This document shows, one piece after another, positions 46,448 through 56,828 of a stretch of 64,000 nucleotides of DNA. Origin of the DNA: Monodelphis domestica (lineage: Eukaryota > Chordata > Mammalia > Didelphimorphia > Didelphidae); assembly GCF_027887165.1 (NCBI RefSeq), contig NC_077234.1:141599857-141663856 (forward strand), read 5' to 3'. The translations under genes were made by a program, and so were the position numbers. The notes under the pieces are model-generated. The model was not told where the DNA came from. It did no database searches and saw only the letters and a program-made list of their open reading frames with translations. Numbering within the stretch: position 1 is the first letter of the stretch; each line of letters begins with the position of its first letter.

Positions 46448-46593
46448 GAAAATAAGGACAGATGATGGAGGATGAATATAAAATTAGAATTATTCTTTAA
46501 AAATATTGTCAAGATTCCCAGGGGAGGAACCAAGATGGAAGAGTAATCCTCAGCATCTCTGTACCACCATGAGAATCCTCCACAACCAAAATT

Positions 46594-47765
46594 AAAATAT
46601 TGCCACAAAAATAATGCAGGAGTGAAATAACTAACAAGGATACAGAGTGAAATCACTTTCAAGAAAAGAAAATCCCCAAAAGTAGGCAATGAACATCTGG
46701 GGCACTGGGGTGAAGGGAGAGCAGACCCAGAGAGAAGCTATTTCAAGTAGGGAAGGGCAAGCCAAGAGAAAACCACTGCCCACACCCCACCCCACATTTG
46801 CTGTCCAAGGTTCAGGAACATATGCCCCAGTCAACATCCAGATCTTCAGATTGTCTCTGAGCAAATAGAGGTAAAAGCCAAACCATACCCCTTGAAATTT
46901 CAAACCTCTGGAGAAGTTGAGGAAAACCAGCACAGAGAATTCTAGATTGGACTTGGGACAAGGACTTAATTTATACCTTGGGGTAGATAATAGTACTAAG
47001 TCCTAAGTCTTAATCTTTTTTGCCTGAAGTCCAAGTATAGCTCTAAGACTGGAGAATCAAGGATGTGCCCGGCTGGATCAAGTATACAGTTAGACCAAAA
47101 ACTCCAGGCTATGCCTGTGGCTAGAATTTGATCAGTCCCTGACTAAGAAAAACAATTACAGAAAAAAAAAATATTGCCAGAGAAACAAATACAGGAGTGA
47201 AAAAAAAAAACAATAAAGAGAGTGAAACAACCTTCCAAGAAAAGCAGAGACCATCTGGGGAACTGAAGTGGGAAGGGAGCAAAGCTATCAGGAGGCATAT
47301 CATTAAGTGAAGAGCAAGCCAAGAGCAAATCACAACCCCTCCATGTCACTCCCACCCCACATCTGTTCCCACAGGTTCTGAAATTAATTCCAAGCTAAAT
47401 CAGACCCTGATATCCTATTGGGCAAATAGTGGTCCAAACCAACTCACATCCTTTGAAATTACAAACCTGTGGAGAAGTGCAGAGTCCCAGTCCAAGGCAA
47501 ACTGGGCTAAAGGGGGAAAATCTGCGTGGGCCCAGAGCAAAGGCAGGAATCCCAGACTGGGCTTGAAATGAGGACATAATCCACAGTTTGAGGTGAGGGA
47601 ACAATTCTCAGGGGAGCCACTGCTTGGATGTTTTTGCCCATAACTAAGAGTGGAGCTACAGAACAGGGAAAACAATTGTGTGCCTGATTAGATCAGGAAC
47701 ACAATGAGACCAAAAACTTGAGCCTAAGCCTGGGGCTAGAATTTGATCAGCCCCTGACCTGATCA
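46594..47765 (+). repeat. Two ~0.6-kb tandem monomers in the L1 5' UTR
   Basis: Unit 1 (46,594-47,166) and unit 2 (47,167-47,765) share 'aatattgcca', 'gcaggagtga'/'acaggagtga', 'gaacatctgggg'/'gaccatctgggg' and the end 'ggctagaatttgatcag' with matching spacing; the period is 573-615 bp. Several antisense ORFs (46,417-47,675, minus) exist only because the strand is purine-rich and stop-poor; they are not genes. In other mammals such monomers carry the L1 promoter. Confidence 0.8.
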
Positions 47766-48212
47766 CATTCAGATTGAGATCAAAAGTTTACAAGTAAGCG
47801 TTAGGAAAGTCTTTAAGCTACCAGTATCTCAAGGGTCAATTGAATCATCAGGGAGAGGGGACTCTCAGAGCTCTCATGCCTCAGACTATCTGGTGTAATA
47901 ACCAATTGTAATAAGGTATATTGACCCTTATTATTTATTGGTGCTTGTATTTATCAATGGTTGTTAGTGATATGGAAAGACTCTTGAATTGATGTAGTCC
48001 TGGGTTTAGCAGTTGGAAAAAGATGGCTTTCTAAGCAGCTGAAGAAAAATCCAGCTAATAATATTTATATAAAACTCTATTTATTAAAACTTTTAAAATG
48101 GTAAAAAAGGGAAAGGGAAATGAAACAGGAAGATAATTATAGTAAAATATTCATTAACACTAAATAAATCTAATATATATTTTCCCCAGATCTACCTCTC
48201 AAAAGATTGATT

Positions 48213-48420
48213 CTTTAAAAAAAATAAAACCGTACCTTCCATCTTGGAATCAATACTATGTATTGGGTCCAAAGCAGAAGAGCTGTAAGGGCTAGGCAAT
48301 GGGAGTTAAGTAACTTGCCCAGGGTCACACAGTTGGGAAGTGTCTGAGGCCAGATTTGAGCCTTGGACCTCCCATCAAGAGGTCTGGCTCTCAATCCACT
48401 GAGCTACCCAGCTTCCCCCC
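48213..48420 (-). mobile_element. tRNA-derived marsupial SINE in LTR 'A', antisense
   Basis: A-rich left edge ('aaaaaaaataaaaccgtacc' instead of T-rich), then 'gggctaggcaatgggagtta', 'cccagggtcacacagttggg', 'gagctacccagctt'. The flanks 'attgattctt' and 'actgcttctt' are an imperfect duplication (8 of 10). Same family as 44,955-45,170 and 21,441-21,640. Confidence 0.85.
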
Positions 48421-48538
48421 CAAAAACTGCTTCTTGATTACTAAAGGTAATCCTCCTTAATCTACAATTTCTAACTAAATTCCCAATTAGCTATATTTCT
48501 ATAGTAATTCTAAATTCTAAATTTAATAAAAATTTATA

Positions 48539-48571
48539 ATAAATAAATAAATAAGTAAGTAAATAAATAAG
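48539..48571. repeat. (AAAT)n/(AAGT)n simple repeat
   Basis: Tetranucleotide array inside LTR 'A'. Confidence 0.9.
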
Positions 48572-49139
48572 ATTAAAAATGGATTTCTTCCTTCAACTCA
48601 GATTTAACTCAGGCTGTCAGAATTTTCACAGACATCACCACTTAGTTACTGCTCTCTCCTGTCACCTATTGGTGAAACAGAGGAACTGCAACCACTCTTG
48701 TCTGCTAGGATGTTTTCAAGAAATAAATTAACCAGATTTTTTCTAACTCACAGAGAAAGCTTCCTGAACAACCTTACATTATTCAGGACAATTCAAAGAA
48801 TGATTCTTGGTCCAACTGCCTTTCCCAAGGCTCCTTGGGAAACTTCTCTTCCCCTCATCCTCTTAAGATTTCATTCTGACTTAAAGAAATCCAGCTAATT
48901 CAACCATAGCTCTCTATACACCTATACCTAACGTAATAATAATCTTTTATTGCTTACTTAACAAATACTTGTTATACTGGTAAACTAGAAACAAGCCAGA
49001 AAAGAAGCCAAAAGTAGTATTAAGGAAGGACTGAAGTTTAAGAGGGTATTCCAACTTCCCAGAAAATAGAGCCTACCTATAATTAGATAGGGGAAATGAG
49101 AAAACAACAAAAAAGCACCTAACACTAAATAATTTTTTC

Positions 49140-49870
49140 ATGGAGAAAAAGAGCAAGGGCAAAATAAAAGGAAATACATGCAAAGTTTAAAAGAAAAATA
49201 TGGATTGGACACAGAGTATCGAAGAGCTCAAAAAAAGACTTCAAAAACCAATTATTAGAGTTAGAAAAAAAGGGGAGAAGAGAAATGAAAGTGATGCAAG
49301 AAGAAAGGAAAGTAATGCAAGAAGAAATGAAAGTGATGCAATAATAAATGGGTTTATTGAGAAAGGAGAACCAAAAACTTACAGAGGAAAACCAGGCTTA
49401 AAAATAAGAACTGACCATTTAGAAACTAATGATTTCATGAGAAATCAAGAAATAATAAAACAGAATCAAAGGAATGAAAAAAAAAACAAAGGCAAGTATG
49501 AAATATTGAAAAAATCAACTGCCCTAGAAAATAGACCTAGGAGAGAAAATCTGAGAATTATTAGACTACCTGAAAGGCATGATGGCAAAAAACAAACAAA
49601 CTTGGATTTCATATTATAATAAATTATCAAAGATAACTGCCCAGAGGTCTTTGAACAAGAAAATAAAATTGAAAGCGAAAGAAATCACAAATTGCCTCTA
49701 GAAAGAAATCTTCAATTGGCAACTTCCAGGAATGTAATAGCTAAATTCAAGAGCCAAAAACCAAGGAAAAAATACTTCAAGCAACCAGAAATATACCATT
49801 CAAATACCATGGAGCTACAATCAGGATCACTTAGGACCTAGCATCTTCTACATTAAAGGATTGTAAGGCA
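49140..49870 (+). pseudogene. L1 ORF1, disrupted
   Basis: Start ATG at 49,140 ('MEKKSKGKIKGN'), one early stop, then an open part at 49,200-49,619. This has a coiled-coil region with a 21-bp, in-frame, three-copy repeat at 49,284-49,346 (NESDARR, KESNARR, NESDAII: one heptad each), then the RRM start 'ENLRIIRLPE'. The CTD remnant follows to about 49,870 in other frames. The protein cannot be made. Confidence 0.85.
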
Positions 49871-50253
49871 TGGAATATAATATTCTGGAAGGCAAAAAAA
49901 TTAGGTTTACAATCCAGAGAATGTTGTTTACAAGAAATACATTTGAGGCAGTGACACATACAGATTCAAGGTAAAAGACTGGAGCATAATTTATTCTGCA
50001 TCATCTAAAGTAAAAAGGAGGAGTAGCAATCATAATAGGAGGCAAAGCCAAAATTAAAATTGATCTGATTAAAAGAGATAAGCAAGGATATTATATTATT
50101 CTAAAAGAAATTCTGAATAATGAAGTAATATCGTTACTAAACCTTTATCCTACAAATGGTATAGCATCTAGATTTCTAAAGGAAAAATTGAAGGAGTTCA
50201 AGGAGGAAATAGATAGTTAGACCATAAAAGTAAGGAATATCAACCTTCTCCTT

Positions 50254-51015
50254 TGTTAAAAATGATATTATCCCTTTTCATTATTCATATATTGATATTA
50301 CCAATCATCTTTTCAGGACAGTTTTATTAAAAAACATATTGATTATAATTAATGAATAATTATATGAAAGCAAAGTAAAAGGGAGTAAAAGAAAGTAAAT
50401 ATTTATAAGAGGTTCCCTAATAACTAATTATTCTATATAAGTTTCCCACAACCTCTTTCCCTTATGAGAAATCTTTGATGATTACCAAATGGCAATCCTC
50501 CTTATATCTATACTGACTAACTAAATTATAATACTATCTTACTAACATAAATCCAAAACAAAATATTACTTAATGTGGTAGAGATATTTCTTTCCCTGTG
50601 GGCAAAGATCTTAGATGTTAGTCTGAGTTAGTGGCTGTGTCTTCTAGCAGCTGCTCTCTGGTGGTCCTGAGAGGGTTCTGAGTAATCGCACTGTAACTCC
50701 TCTCCTCCTGATCCAAACAGGTTTTCAAATTAGATCAGATTTAGATGTTATAAATGTTTCACAAATTTTCCATATCTGATTCAAAGAGGAAGTAAAGAAC
50801 AACCACCCTCTCAGGATCTCTCCCAGAAGAAGAAATACCAACTCTAACTCAACTGGCTACATCTAAGCAGACCCCAAAATTCCTTACCTCTGAACCTCAT
50901 CAGTGTTCTATTTAAATCTCTTAAAGTACCCCTTTCCTTTCTTAAAACTTTCTATCTAAATACACTACATTTCTAGCTGGGGCTAATTACTCCTACATTA
51001 AAATTATCATTACAC
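50254..51015 (-). mobile_element. Solo LTR 'B' in L1 ORF2, antisense
   Basis: Starts TGTTAAAAATGATA and ends ...TATCATTACA, with TG...CA ends. Minus-strand poly-A signal (plus 'gttttattaaa') near 50,321. Removing it rejoins ORF2 text ('caaccttctccttt' with 'ttttcagaaatag'). The 4-bp flanks 'cctt' and 'cttt' are a slightly decayed duplication. The ends and layout resemble LTRs 'A' and 'C', though the middle is more diverged. Confidence 0.85.
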
Positions 51016-52177
51016 TTTTCAGAAATAGATAAATTGAACCAAAAATACATAAGAAAGAAGTAAGTGAAGTAAATGAAATACTAAAATTTAGAGTTAATAC
51101 ATAGCTGGACAAAACTCAACTGGGATAAAAAGGAACATACATTCTTCTCAGCAGTATATGGTACATATATAAATATCAACCAAGTACTAGAGCTTAGAAA
51201 TATTGCATATAAATGCAAAGAAGGAGAAATAATAAATGCCACTTTTTCAGATCATAATGTGGTAAAATTGATAATTAACAAAGGTCCATGGAAAGGCAAA
51301 TTTAAAATTAATTGGTAATTAAATAATCTAATTCTTCAATACTGGTGGGCCAATGAAGAAATCAAACAAACAATCACAGACTTCATTAAAGAGACTGCTA
51401 ATGAGAAGACATCATATCAAAACCTATGGGATACAGCCAAAGCAATATTCAGGGGAAAGTTTATATCACTGAGTGCCTATACCAACAAAATAGAGAGAGA
51501 AAAGATTAATTAATTATGCTTGCAACTTTAAAAATTAGAAAAAGAACAAATTAAAAATCCCCAATAAAAAATAAATTGGAAATCCTAAAAATTAAAGGAG
51601 AAATTTATCAGATTGAAAGTAAAAGTACTATTGAATAATTAAGACTATGAGCTGATATTTTGAAAAATAAATAAAATAGATAAAGAATTAGTTATTCTAA
51701 TAAAAAAGAAGTGAATCAAATTAAAAGTATCAAAAATTAAAAGAGTGATCTCACCTCTAATGAAGAAGAAATTAATATAATTATTAGGAATTATTTTGCT
51801 CAATTATATGGCAATAAATATGACATTCTAGGTGAAATGGATAAATATTTATAAAAATATAATTGTCTAGATTAATAAAAGAGGAAAAAAATTCTTAAAC
51901 AATCCCATCTCAGAAAAAGAAATTAAACAAACCATCCTAAGAAAAAAAAATGCCCAGGGCCAGATGGATTCACAAGTGAATTCTATTAAACATATAAAGA
52001 ACAACTAATCCCAATACTATTCAAATTATTTTACAAAACAGGCAGAAAATGAGTTTCACCAAATTCCTTTTATGATACAAATATAGTACTGATTCCAAAG
52101 GCAGGCTTACCAAAAACAGAGAAAGAAAACTACATACCAATCTCCTTAATTAATATAGATACAAAAATCTTAAAGAG

Positions 52178-53007
52178 TGTAATGGTAGATATTGATCTTG
52201 TTATTGATTTTGGCCAGTTGATATCAGTTGGTATAGATACTACTACAGCTGTTAGGGCCTAGCTGGTTCTGTTGGTATATAAAACTGGCAGGAGACAAAC
52301 TACTATAACAGCTAATTATTTAAACTATAAGAAGAAGTAGGGACAGGATACAGAATTTAAAAATAGGTTAGATTAGGAGTTGTCAAATCCATTAATCCCT
52401 AAACAAATATAAAACCCAGAATAGCCTTGTCCTGCAAAGGACTTCTCACCTAATGAAAATCAGGCCTGATTAATTCCCTTACTATCTATTAAATATATCT
52501 AACTTACTAAAGTAAGCTAATTATAATTGTTCTAAAACCCCTGTTGTTATATAATAAATTTACAGCTTGATTGTATCTCTGTATCTGCCTAGCCTCAGAG
52601 ATTCCACTCAACTCCCATCAACAGATGCTGCACTCTGTTGTTCTCCACTGCCCCCTGTGGAATCCGAAGGAGTAGCTTCCCCATTCTCTCTTTGGTTGAA
52701 ATGCTCTCAAAATCTACCCAAATATTTGATAATGACCAAAGGCTATCTACCACCAAATGTTCCAAGATTGTTCAGAGACAACACCCTAGACATCCACTCT
52801 CCATGAGCAAACTCCATAGTGTGTCAGTTTTTCCCAACTGCCCTTTCCTAGGGATTGTTGGAATTCTTTACCACTGACCTACTGAAAATTCTTCTCTTTG
52901 AATTAAAGGAACCCAGGTAAGATTTCAAACTATTTCTCTAGCCTACTTCTTGCTCTTAAATATCCAAAATGTCTAATTACTAACTAATTAACAAATTAAT
53001 CATTACA
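52178..53007 (-). mobile_element. Solo LTR 'C' in L1 ORF2, antisense
   Basis: Starts TGTAATGGTAGA and ends ...TCATTACA. Removing it rejoins L1 text ('aaaatcttaaagag' with 'atagaatactacc'). Flanks 'agag' and 'atag' fit a 4-bp duplication with one change. The interior shares 'caactgccctttcctagg' and 'gaacccaggtaa' with LTR 'A' ('caactgcctttcccaagg', 'gaaatccagctaa'). The two overlapping ORFs at 52,567-52,877 are chance readings of the C-rich part. Confidence 0.85.
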
Positions 53008-54320
53008 ATAGAATACTACCAAAAATGTCCAGCAAGTGATCATAAGGATCACAAGGATTATTCACTATGATCAGGTGGGATTTATGCCAGGAATGCAACA
53101 GTGGTTTACTATTAGGAAAACCAGCTACATAATTGATCATAGCAATAATAAAACTAAGAAAAATGACATGATTATCTCAACAGATACAGAAAAATCCTTT
53201 GACGAATTACAATACCCATTCCTATTAAAAACACTTGAAGTTATAGAAATAGAAGGGCCATTCCTCAGAAAAATAAACAATATATATTTTAAACCATCAG
53301 CAAGTGTCATCTGCATTGGAGACAAGTTAGATGCTTTCCCAATAAGATCAAGAGTGAAGGAAGAATGCCCATTATCACCTCTATTATTTAATTTTATTCT
53401 AGAAACACTAGCAATAGCAATTAGAGAAAAAAAATAAATTGAAGAGATTAAAGTAGGCAATGAGGAAACTAAACTATCACTCTTTTTAGATGTTATGGTG
53501 GTATACTTAAAGAACCCCAGAAAATCAATTAAAAGACTAGTAGAAATAATTTACAACTTTAACAAAATTGCAGGGTACAATATAAAATCACATAAATCAT
53601 CAGCATGTATATATATTTCCAACAAAACTCAGCAGCAGTAGTCAGAAAGAGAAACTCCATTTAAAATCACTCTAGATATTATAAAATATTTAGAATCTAT
53701 CTGACAAGACAAACACAGGAATTATATGAATACAAAACACTTTTCACACAATTAAAACTAGATCTAAACAATTGGGAAAACATCAATTGCTCTTGGGTAG
53801 GATAAGCTAAAATAATAAAAATGACAATCCCATAAAAATTAATCTGCCTATTTAGTGTCATATTTATTAAACTTCCAAAAAATGTTTTTTATTGAATTAG
53901 AAAAAAATAACAAAGTTCATCTGGAAGAAGAACAGATCAAGAATATCAAGGGAAACAATGAAAAAAATGTAAAGGATGGGGGCCTAGCAGTGCCAGTTCT
54001 TAACTTGTATTATATAGCAGTGGTCATCAAAACAATATGGTACTGGCTAAGAGACAGTAGGAAGGATCAATGGAATAGACTAGGAGTAAATGACAGTAGC
54101 AACATAGTGTCCAATAAATCCAAAAACTCCAGTTTTGGGGACAAGAATTTACAATTTGCTGGGAAAATCAGAAAATAGTATGGGAAAAATTAGGTGCAGA
54201 TCAAAATCTTAAACCCTATGACAAGATAAATTCAAAATGCCTAAATGACCCAAATATAAAGAGTGAAATTATAAATGTTAGGTGAACATAGAATAGTATG
54301 CCTGTTAGATCTGTGGGAAA

Positions 54321-54421
54321 GTGTCAATGGGATTTTCTTAATCTCTCCCTCTGTCTCCTTAAGAGGTAAGAGAGCCAAATTTCTAAGTAGATCAGAACTG
54401 TCAGGAGTCAATGAGCCAGAG
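54321..54421. other. Non-L1 block inside L1 ORF2
   Basis: About 101 bp ('tgtcaatgggattttc' to 'gagccagagct') replaces roughly the same length of L1 text found in the copy at 30,240-30,345. Source unknown; it could be a filler from repair or a remnant of another insertion. Confidence 0.55.
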
Positions 54422-55375
54422 CTGTACAAACAAAACCAATGCAACCAAAATTAGAAGGGAAGCAACAAACTGGAAGAACATTTTTATAACAAAACTCTTC
54501 AGCAATATTTTGGTTTCCCAAACATATAAAAAACAAAGTCAAATTTACCACAAAAAAAAAAAAATCAAGCCATTCCCCGATTGACAAATGGTCAAGGGAC
54601 ACAAATAAAAAGTTTTCACATGATGAAATCAAAACTATCAATATGCACATAAAAAGTGTTATAAATCCCTCCTAATTAGAGAAATGTACATTAAAACAAC
54701 TCTGAAGTACCACCTTAAACCTAGCAGATTGGCTGATATGGCAGTAAAGGAAAGTGATAAATGTTGGATGGGATTTGGCAAAATTGAAATGCTAATACAC
54801 TTTTGGTGGAGTTGTGAATTAGTCCAACCATTCTGAATAGCCATTTGGAACTATAACAAAGGGCTTTAAAATAATGCATACCCTTTGATTCAGCCATACC
54901 ACTTCTGGGTTTGTATCCTAAAGAGATAATAAGGAAGAAGAATTTTACAAAAATATTTATATCTGTGCTCTTTGTGTTGCATAAAATTAGAAAATGAGGA
55001 GGTGTCCACATCCAGAGGAAGAACTGTGGTAACAGAAATTTAGAAGAAAAAAGTATGATCAATCAGGTGGTTTAATAAGGATATGATTAGGGTTTTAATG
55101 TTAGAAGAACACTCTACTGCAAATATGAATGATATGGAATTAGGTTTTGAATAATGATACAAGTATAACCCAATGGAATTTCTTGTCATCTCTGGGAGAG
55201 AGGAGGCAAGAGGGGGATAGAAATCATGAATCATGTAACCATAGAAAAATATTCTAAATAAAAAAAGAGGAAAAGCTATTGTCAAGTTTAGCACAACATA
55301 GAATGGGATATGACTATTTTTAATTACCTAATCTATGTTAAAAATTATCTAGTTAATTGTCTAAAATTGACTTTA

Positions 55376-55733
55376 TGTAAAGATTAAAATTTAGGGGAGA
55401 CGGGGAGACTGAGGCAGGTAGAAATTAGTTTCTCTCTGCAAGGAGTATTATATTATTTAGAGGTTTATTGAAGATTAAGGATTAAAGAAAATACAGGATA
55501 AGAAACAGGTGTCCAGGCCATAGAGAGGCCTAGACACAACCTCACCTACATTATGAAAAAAAGCCATGCCTGCCCCAAAATGGAAGTCCAAGAGAGTGAG
55601 AGCCTCTCAAAAGCCTTTGAATCAGCTTAAATACCTTCTCGATCTCAGCCCAGGTGAGATTACAAGGCATTCTGGGGAAGTGGAGCAAAGGCTCATGGGG
55701 ATTGTAGTCCTGTATTCGAGTCTATTTTTTACA
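55376..55733 (-). mobile_element. Solo LTR, short, antisense, clean 4-bp TSD
   Basis: Starts TGTAAAGATTAAAA and ends ...TTTTTTACA, flanked by TTTA on both sides (55,372-55,375 and 55,734-55,737). Minus-strand AATAAA (plus 'tttattgaag') at about 55,464. 358 bp, no ORF that matters. The 4-bp duplication suggests an ERV1-type source. Its interior ('ggagactgaggcagg', 'gattacaaggcattctgggg') differs from LTRs A-C, so it is a separate family. Confidence 0.85.
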
Positions 55734-55737
55734 TTTA

Positions 55738-56394
55738 AAACAATTGATATACTTTCAAATATTTCTAAATGGCAGACAGAATATTGCATAAGCATGGGAA
55801 ATTCCTACAAAATAAGAATATATGTTTAACAAAAGGAAAACAGATATAAGATATGACTAGATTTAAATTTTTTTTCTCTTTAATGGTAATCTTAAAATCC
55901 ATTTACAGATGCAATTCTGTATCAACTAAGGTATATTTTTTCCCTTTCTAGGTTTCCTTTAAAAATTAGAAAATTAAAATTCTGGATGGTTTTATATCTT
56001 TGTATTCAGTTTTGCCTTCCAATCATATACATTGTATTATGCCAAAGATGATATAATGTATAGGATAAAATAATAGGTATAAATATAAATGACATCTTCA
56101 GATGTACTGATCTCATGGCTCCAATTAAATATTGCTTTTCTGTAAAAATTTCTGTGATTGAAGCTCTTATAAGCTGATTATTCTGGAAAGTATTAAAAAT
56201 AAATAAATCATCACCATTTCAAATTATGTGCACATATGTTAGGATTATTCTCTATGGATGATCTCATAATTTAACCTTAACAACTTTATTACCTAATTTC
56301 AAAATGATGTAATTTTAATTTTAAATTAATATATTATACTGTTCTTCATGGCAGTCACTGAATTCTATTTATGCTGTATATGTGCCATCCGATA
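55738..56394. other. Unassigned AT-rich sequence
   Basis: Nothing recognised. Confidence 0.5.
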
Positions 56395-56492
56395 ATAGAG
56401 TTAGAACTGATAGCAACTTTATAGACCATATAATCTATTTTTCCTCATTTTAGAAATAAGGCCAATGGAGATCACTTATAGAAAAAAAAGAT
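56395..56492 (-). mobile_element. MIR/THER1 fragment, antisense
   Basis: 'atagaccatataatctattt', 'cctcattttagaaataaggc' match the reversed end of a MIR3/THER-type SINE ('cagatgaggaaactgaggc'). Confidence 0.45.
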
Positions 56493-56569
56493 GTTAACTG
56501 CTAAGAGAGGTATATGTGATGTGCTATAGAATTAATTTAAGAACAAGCTGCTTAGTACCTCATAGAATC

Positions 56570-56828
56570 ACTTTTCCCAACCTCACCTTTTCCCAGAAAT
56601 TAAAGTTATCTCTCTCCTCAAATAGCTCATTATACCTTGGCTTGCACTATTTAAACTCTACCCCATTAAATTTTTATTATGTGTATTTCTGTATATGCTG
56701 CATCTATATCCTCTAAATACTTTGGACTGTAATCTGTATGATGTCATACTTGGGTCATTCATCATATTTGTATCACCAGTGTTCATTACATTGCCTTGTA
56801 TATATTAGGAACCTAAAATACACATTTT
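56570..56828 (+). mobile_element. L2 3' region, sense
   Basis: 'cttggcttgcactatttaaa', then 'tatgtgtatttctgtatatg', 'tttggactgtaatctgtatg' and 'tatattaggaacctaaaata' follow the L2 3' UTR pattern to its terminus. Confidence 0.6.

Larger units (their letters stand above)
47894..48976 (-). mobile_element. Solo LTR 'A' in the L1 5' UTR, antisense
   Basis: Starts TGTAATAACC and ends ...TTGTTATA (terminal CA changed to TA), flanked by CTGG on both sides (47,890-47,893 and 48,977-48,980), a 4-bp duplication typical of gammaretrovirus-like (ERV1) insertions. Removing it rejoins L1 5' UTR text ('gactatctgg' with 'taaactagaa'). Minus-strand AATAAA sits at about 48,078-48,084. A SINE at 48,213-48,420 splits it, so the LTR proper is about 870 bp. 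It shares 'caactgcctttccc' and neighbouring text with LTR 'C'. No internal genes. Confidence 0.85.
49929..54840 (+). pseudogene. L1 ORF2 (endonuclease and reverse transcriptase), disrupted
   Basis: The endonuclease starts at 'LQEIHL' (49,929), N-terminally shortened by the junction deletion. The catalytic SDH of the endonuclease is still readable at 51,247-51,255 ('FSDHNVV'). The RT follows with 'DGFTSEF' (near 51,964), 'QVGFMPGMQ' (53,073), '[16 protein letters not shown]' (53,368), but the FADD box at 53,482-53,493 now reads FLDV, so both catalytic aspartates of that motif are affected. The C-terminal part continues to about 54,840. Two LTRs (50,254 and 52,178) and many stops split it. Confidence 0.9.
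46514..55276 (+). mobile_element. LINE-1 with both ends, interrupted by three solo LTRs
   Basis: Starts 'aggggaggaaccaagatgg' at 46,517, a typical L1 5' end, and ends in an A-rich tail before a 10-bp duplication 'tattgtcaag' (46,504-46,513 and 55,277-55,286). Removing the LTRs at 47,894-48,976, 50,254-51,015 and 52,178-53,007 leaves about 6.1 kb: 5' UTR with two monomers, ORF1, ORF2 and 3' UTR. It inserted about 50 bp downstream of the HNRNPDL pseudogene end. The element is dead: ORF1 and ORF2 have many stops, the ORF1-ORF2 junction near 49,900-49,930 has lost several hundred bases, and a 101-bp block at 54,321-54,421 is not L1. Confidence 0.93.

Noticed and set aside
46417..47675. Set of six minus-strand ORFs of 69-100 codons with hydrophobic translations
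   Set aside because: They lie antisense to the L1 5' UTR monomers and reflect its purine-rich, stop-poor complement; no domain, no start context, repeated because the monomers are repeated.
47894..53007. Full-length endogenous retrovirus split into LTRs A-C
   Set aside because: The text between the LTRs is continuous L1 ORF1/ORF2, each LTR has its own 4-bp flanks, and no gag, pro, pol or env of retroviral type is present.
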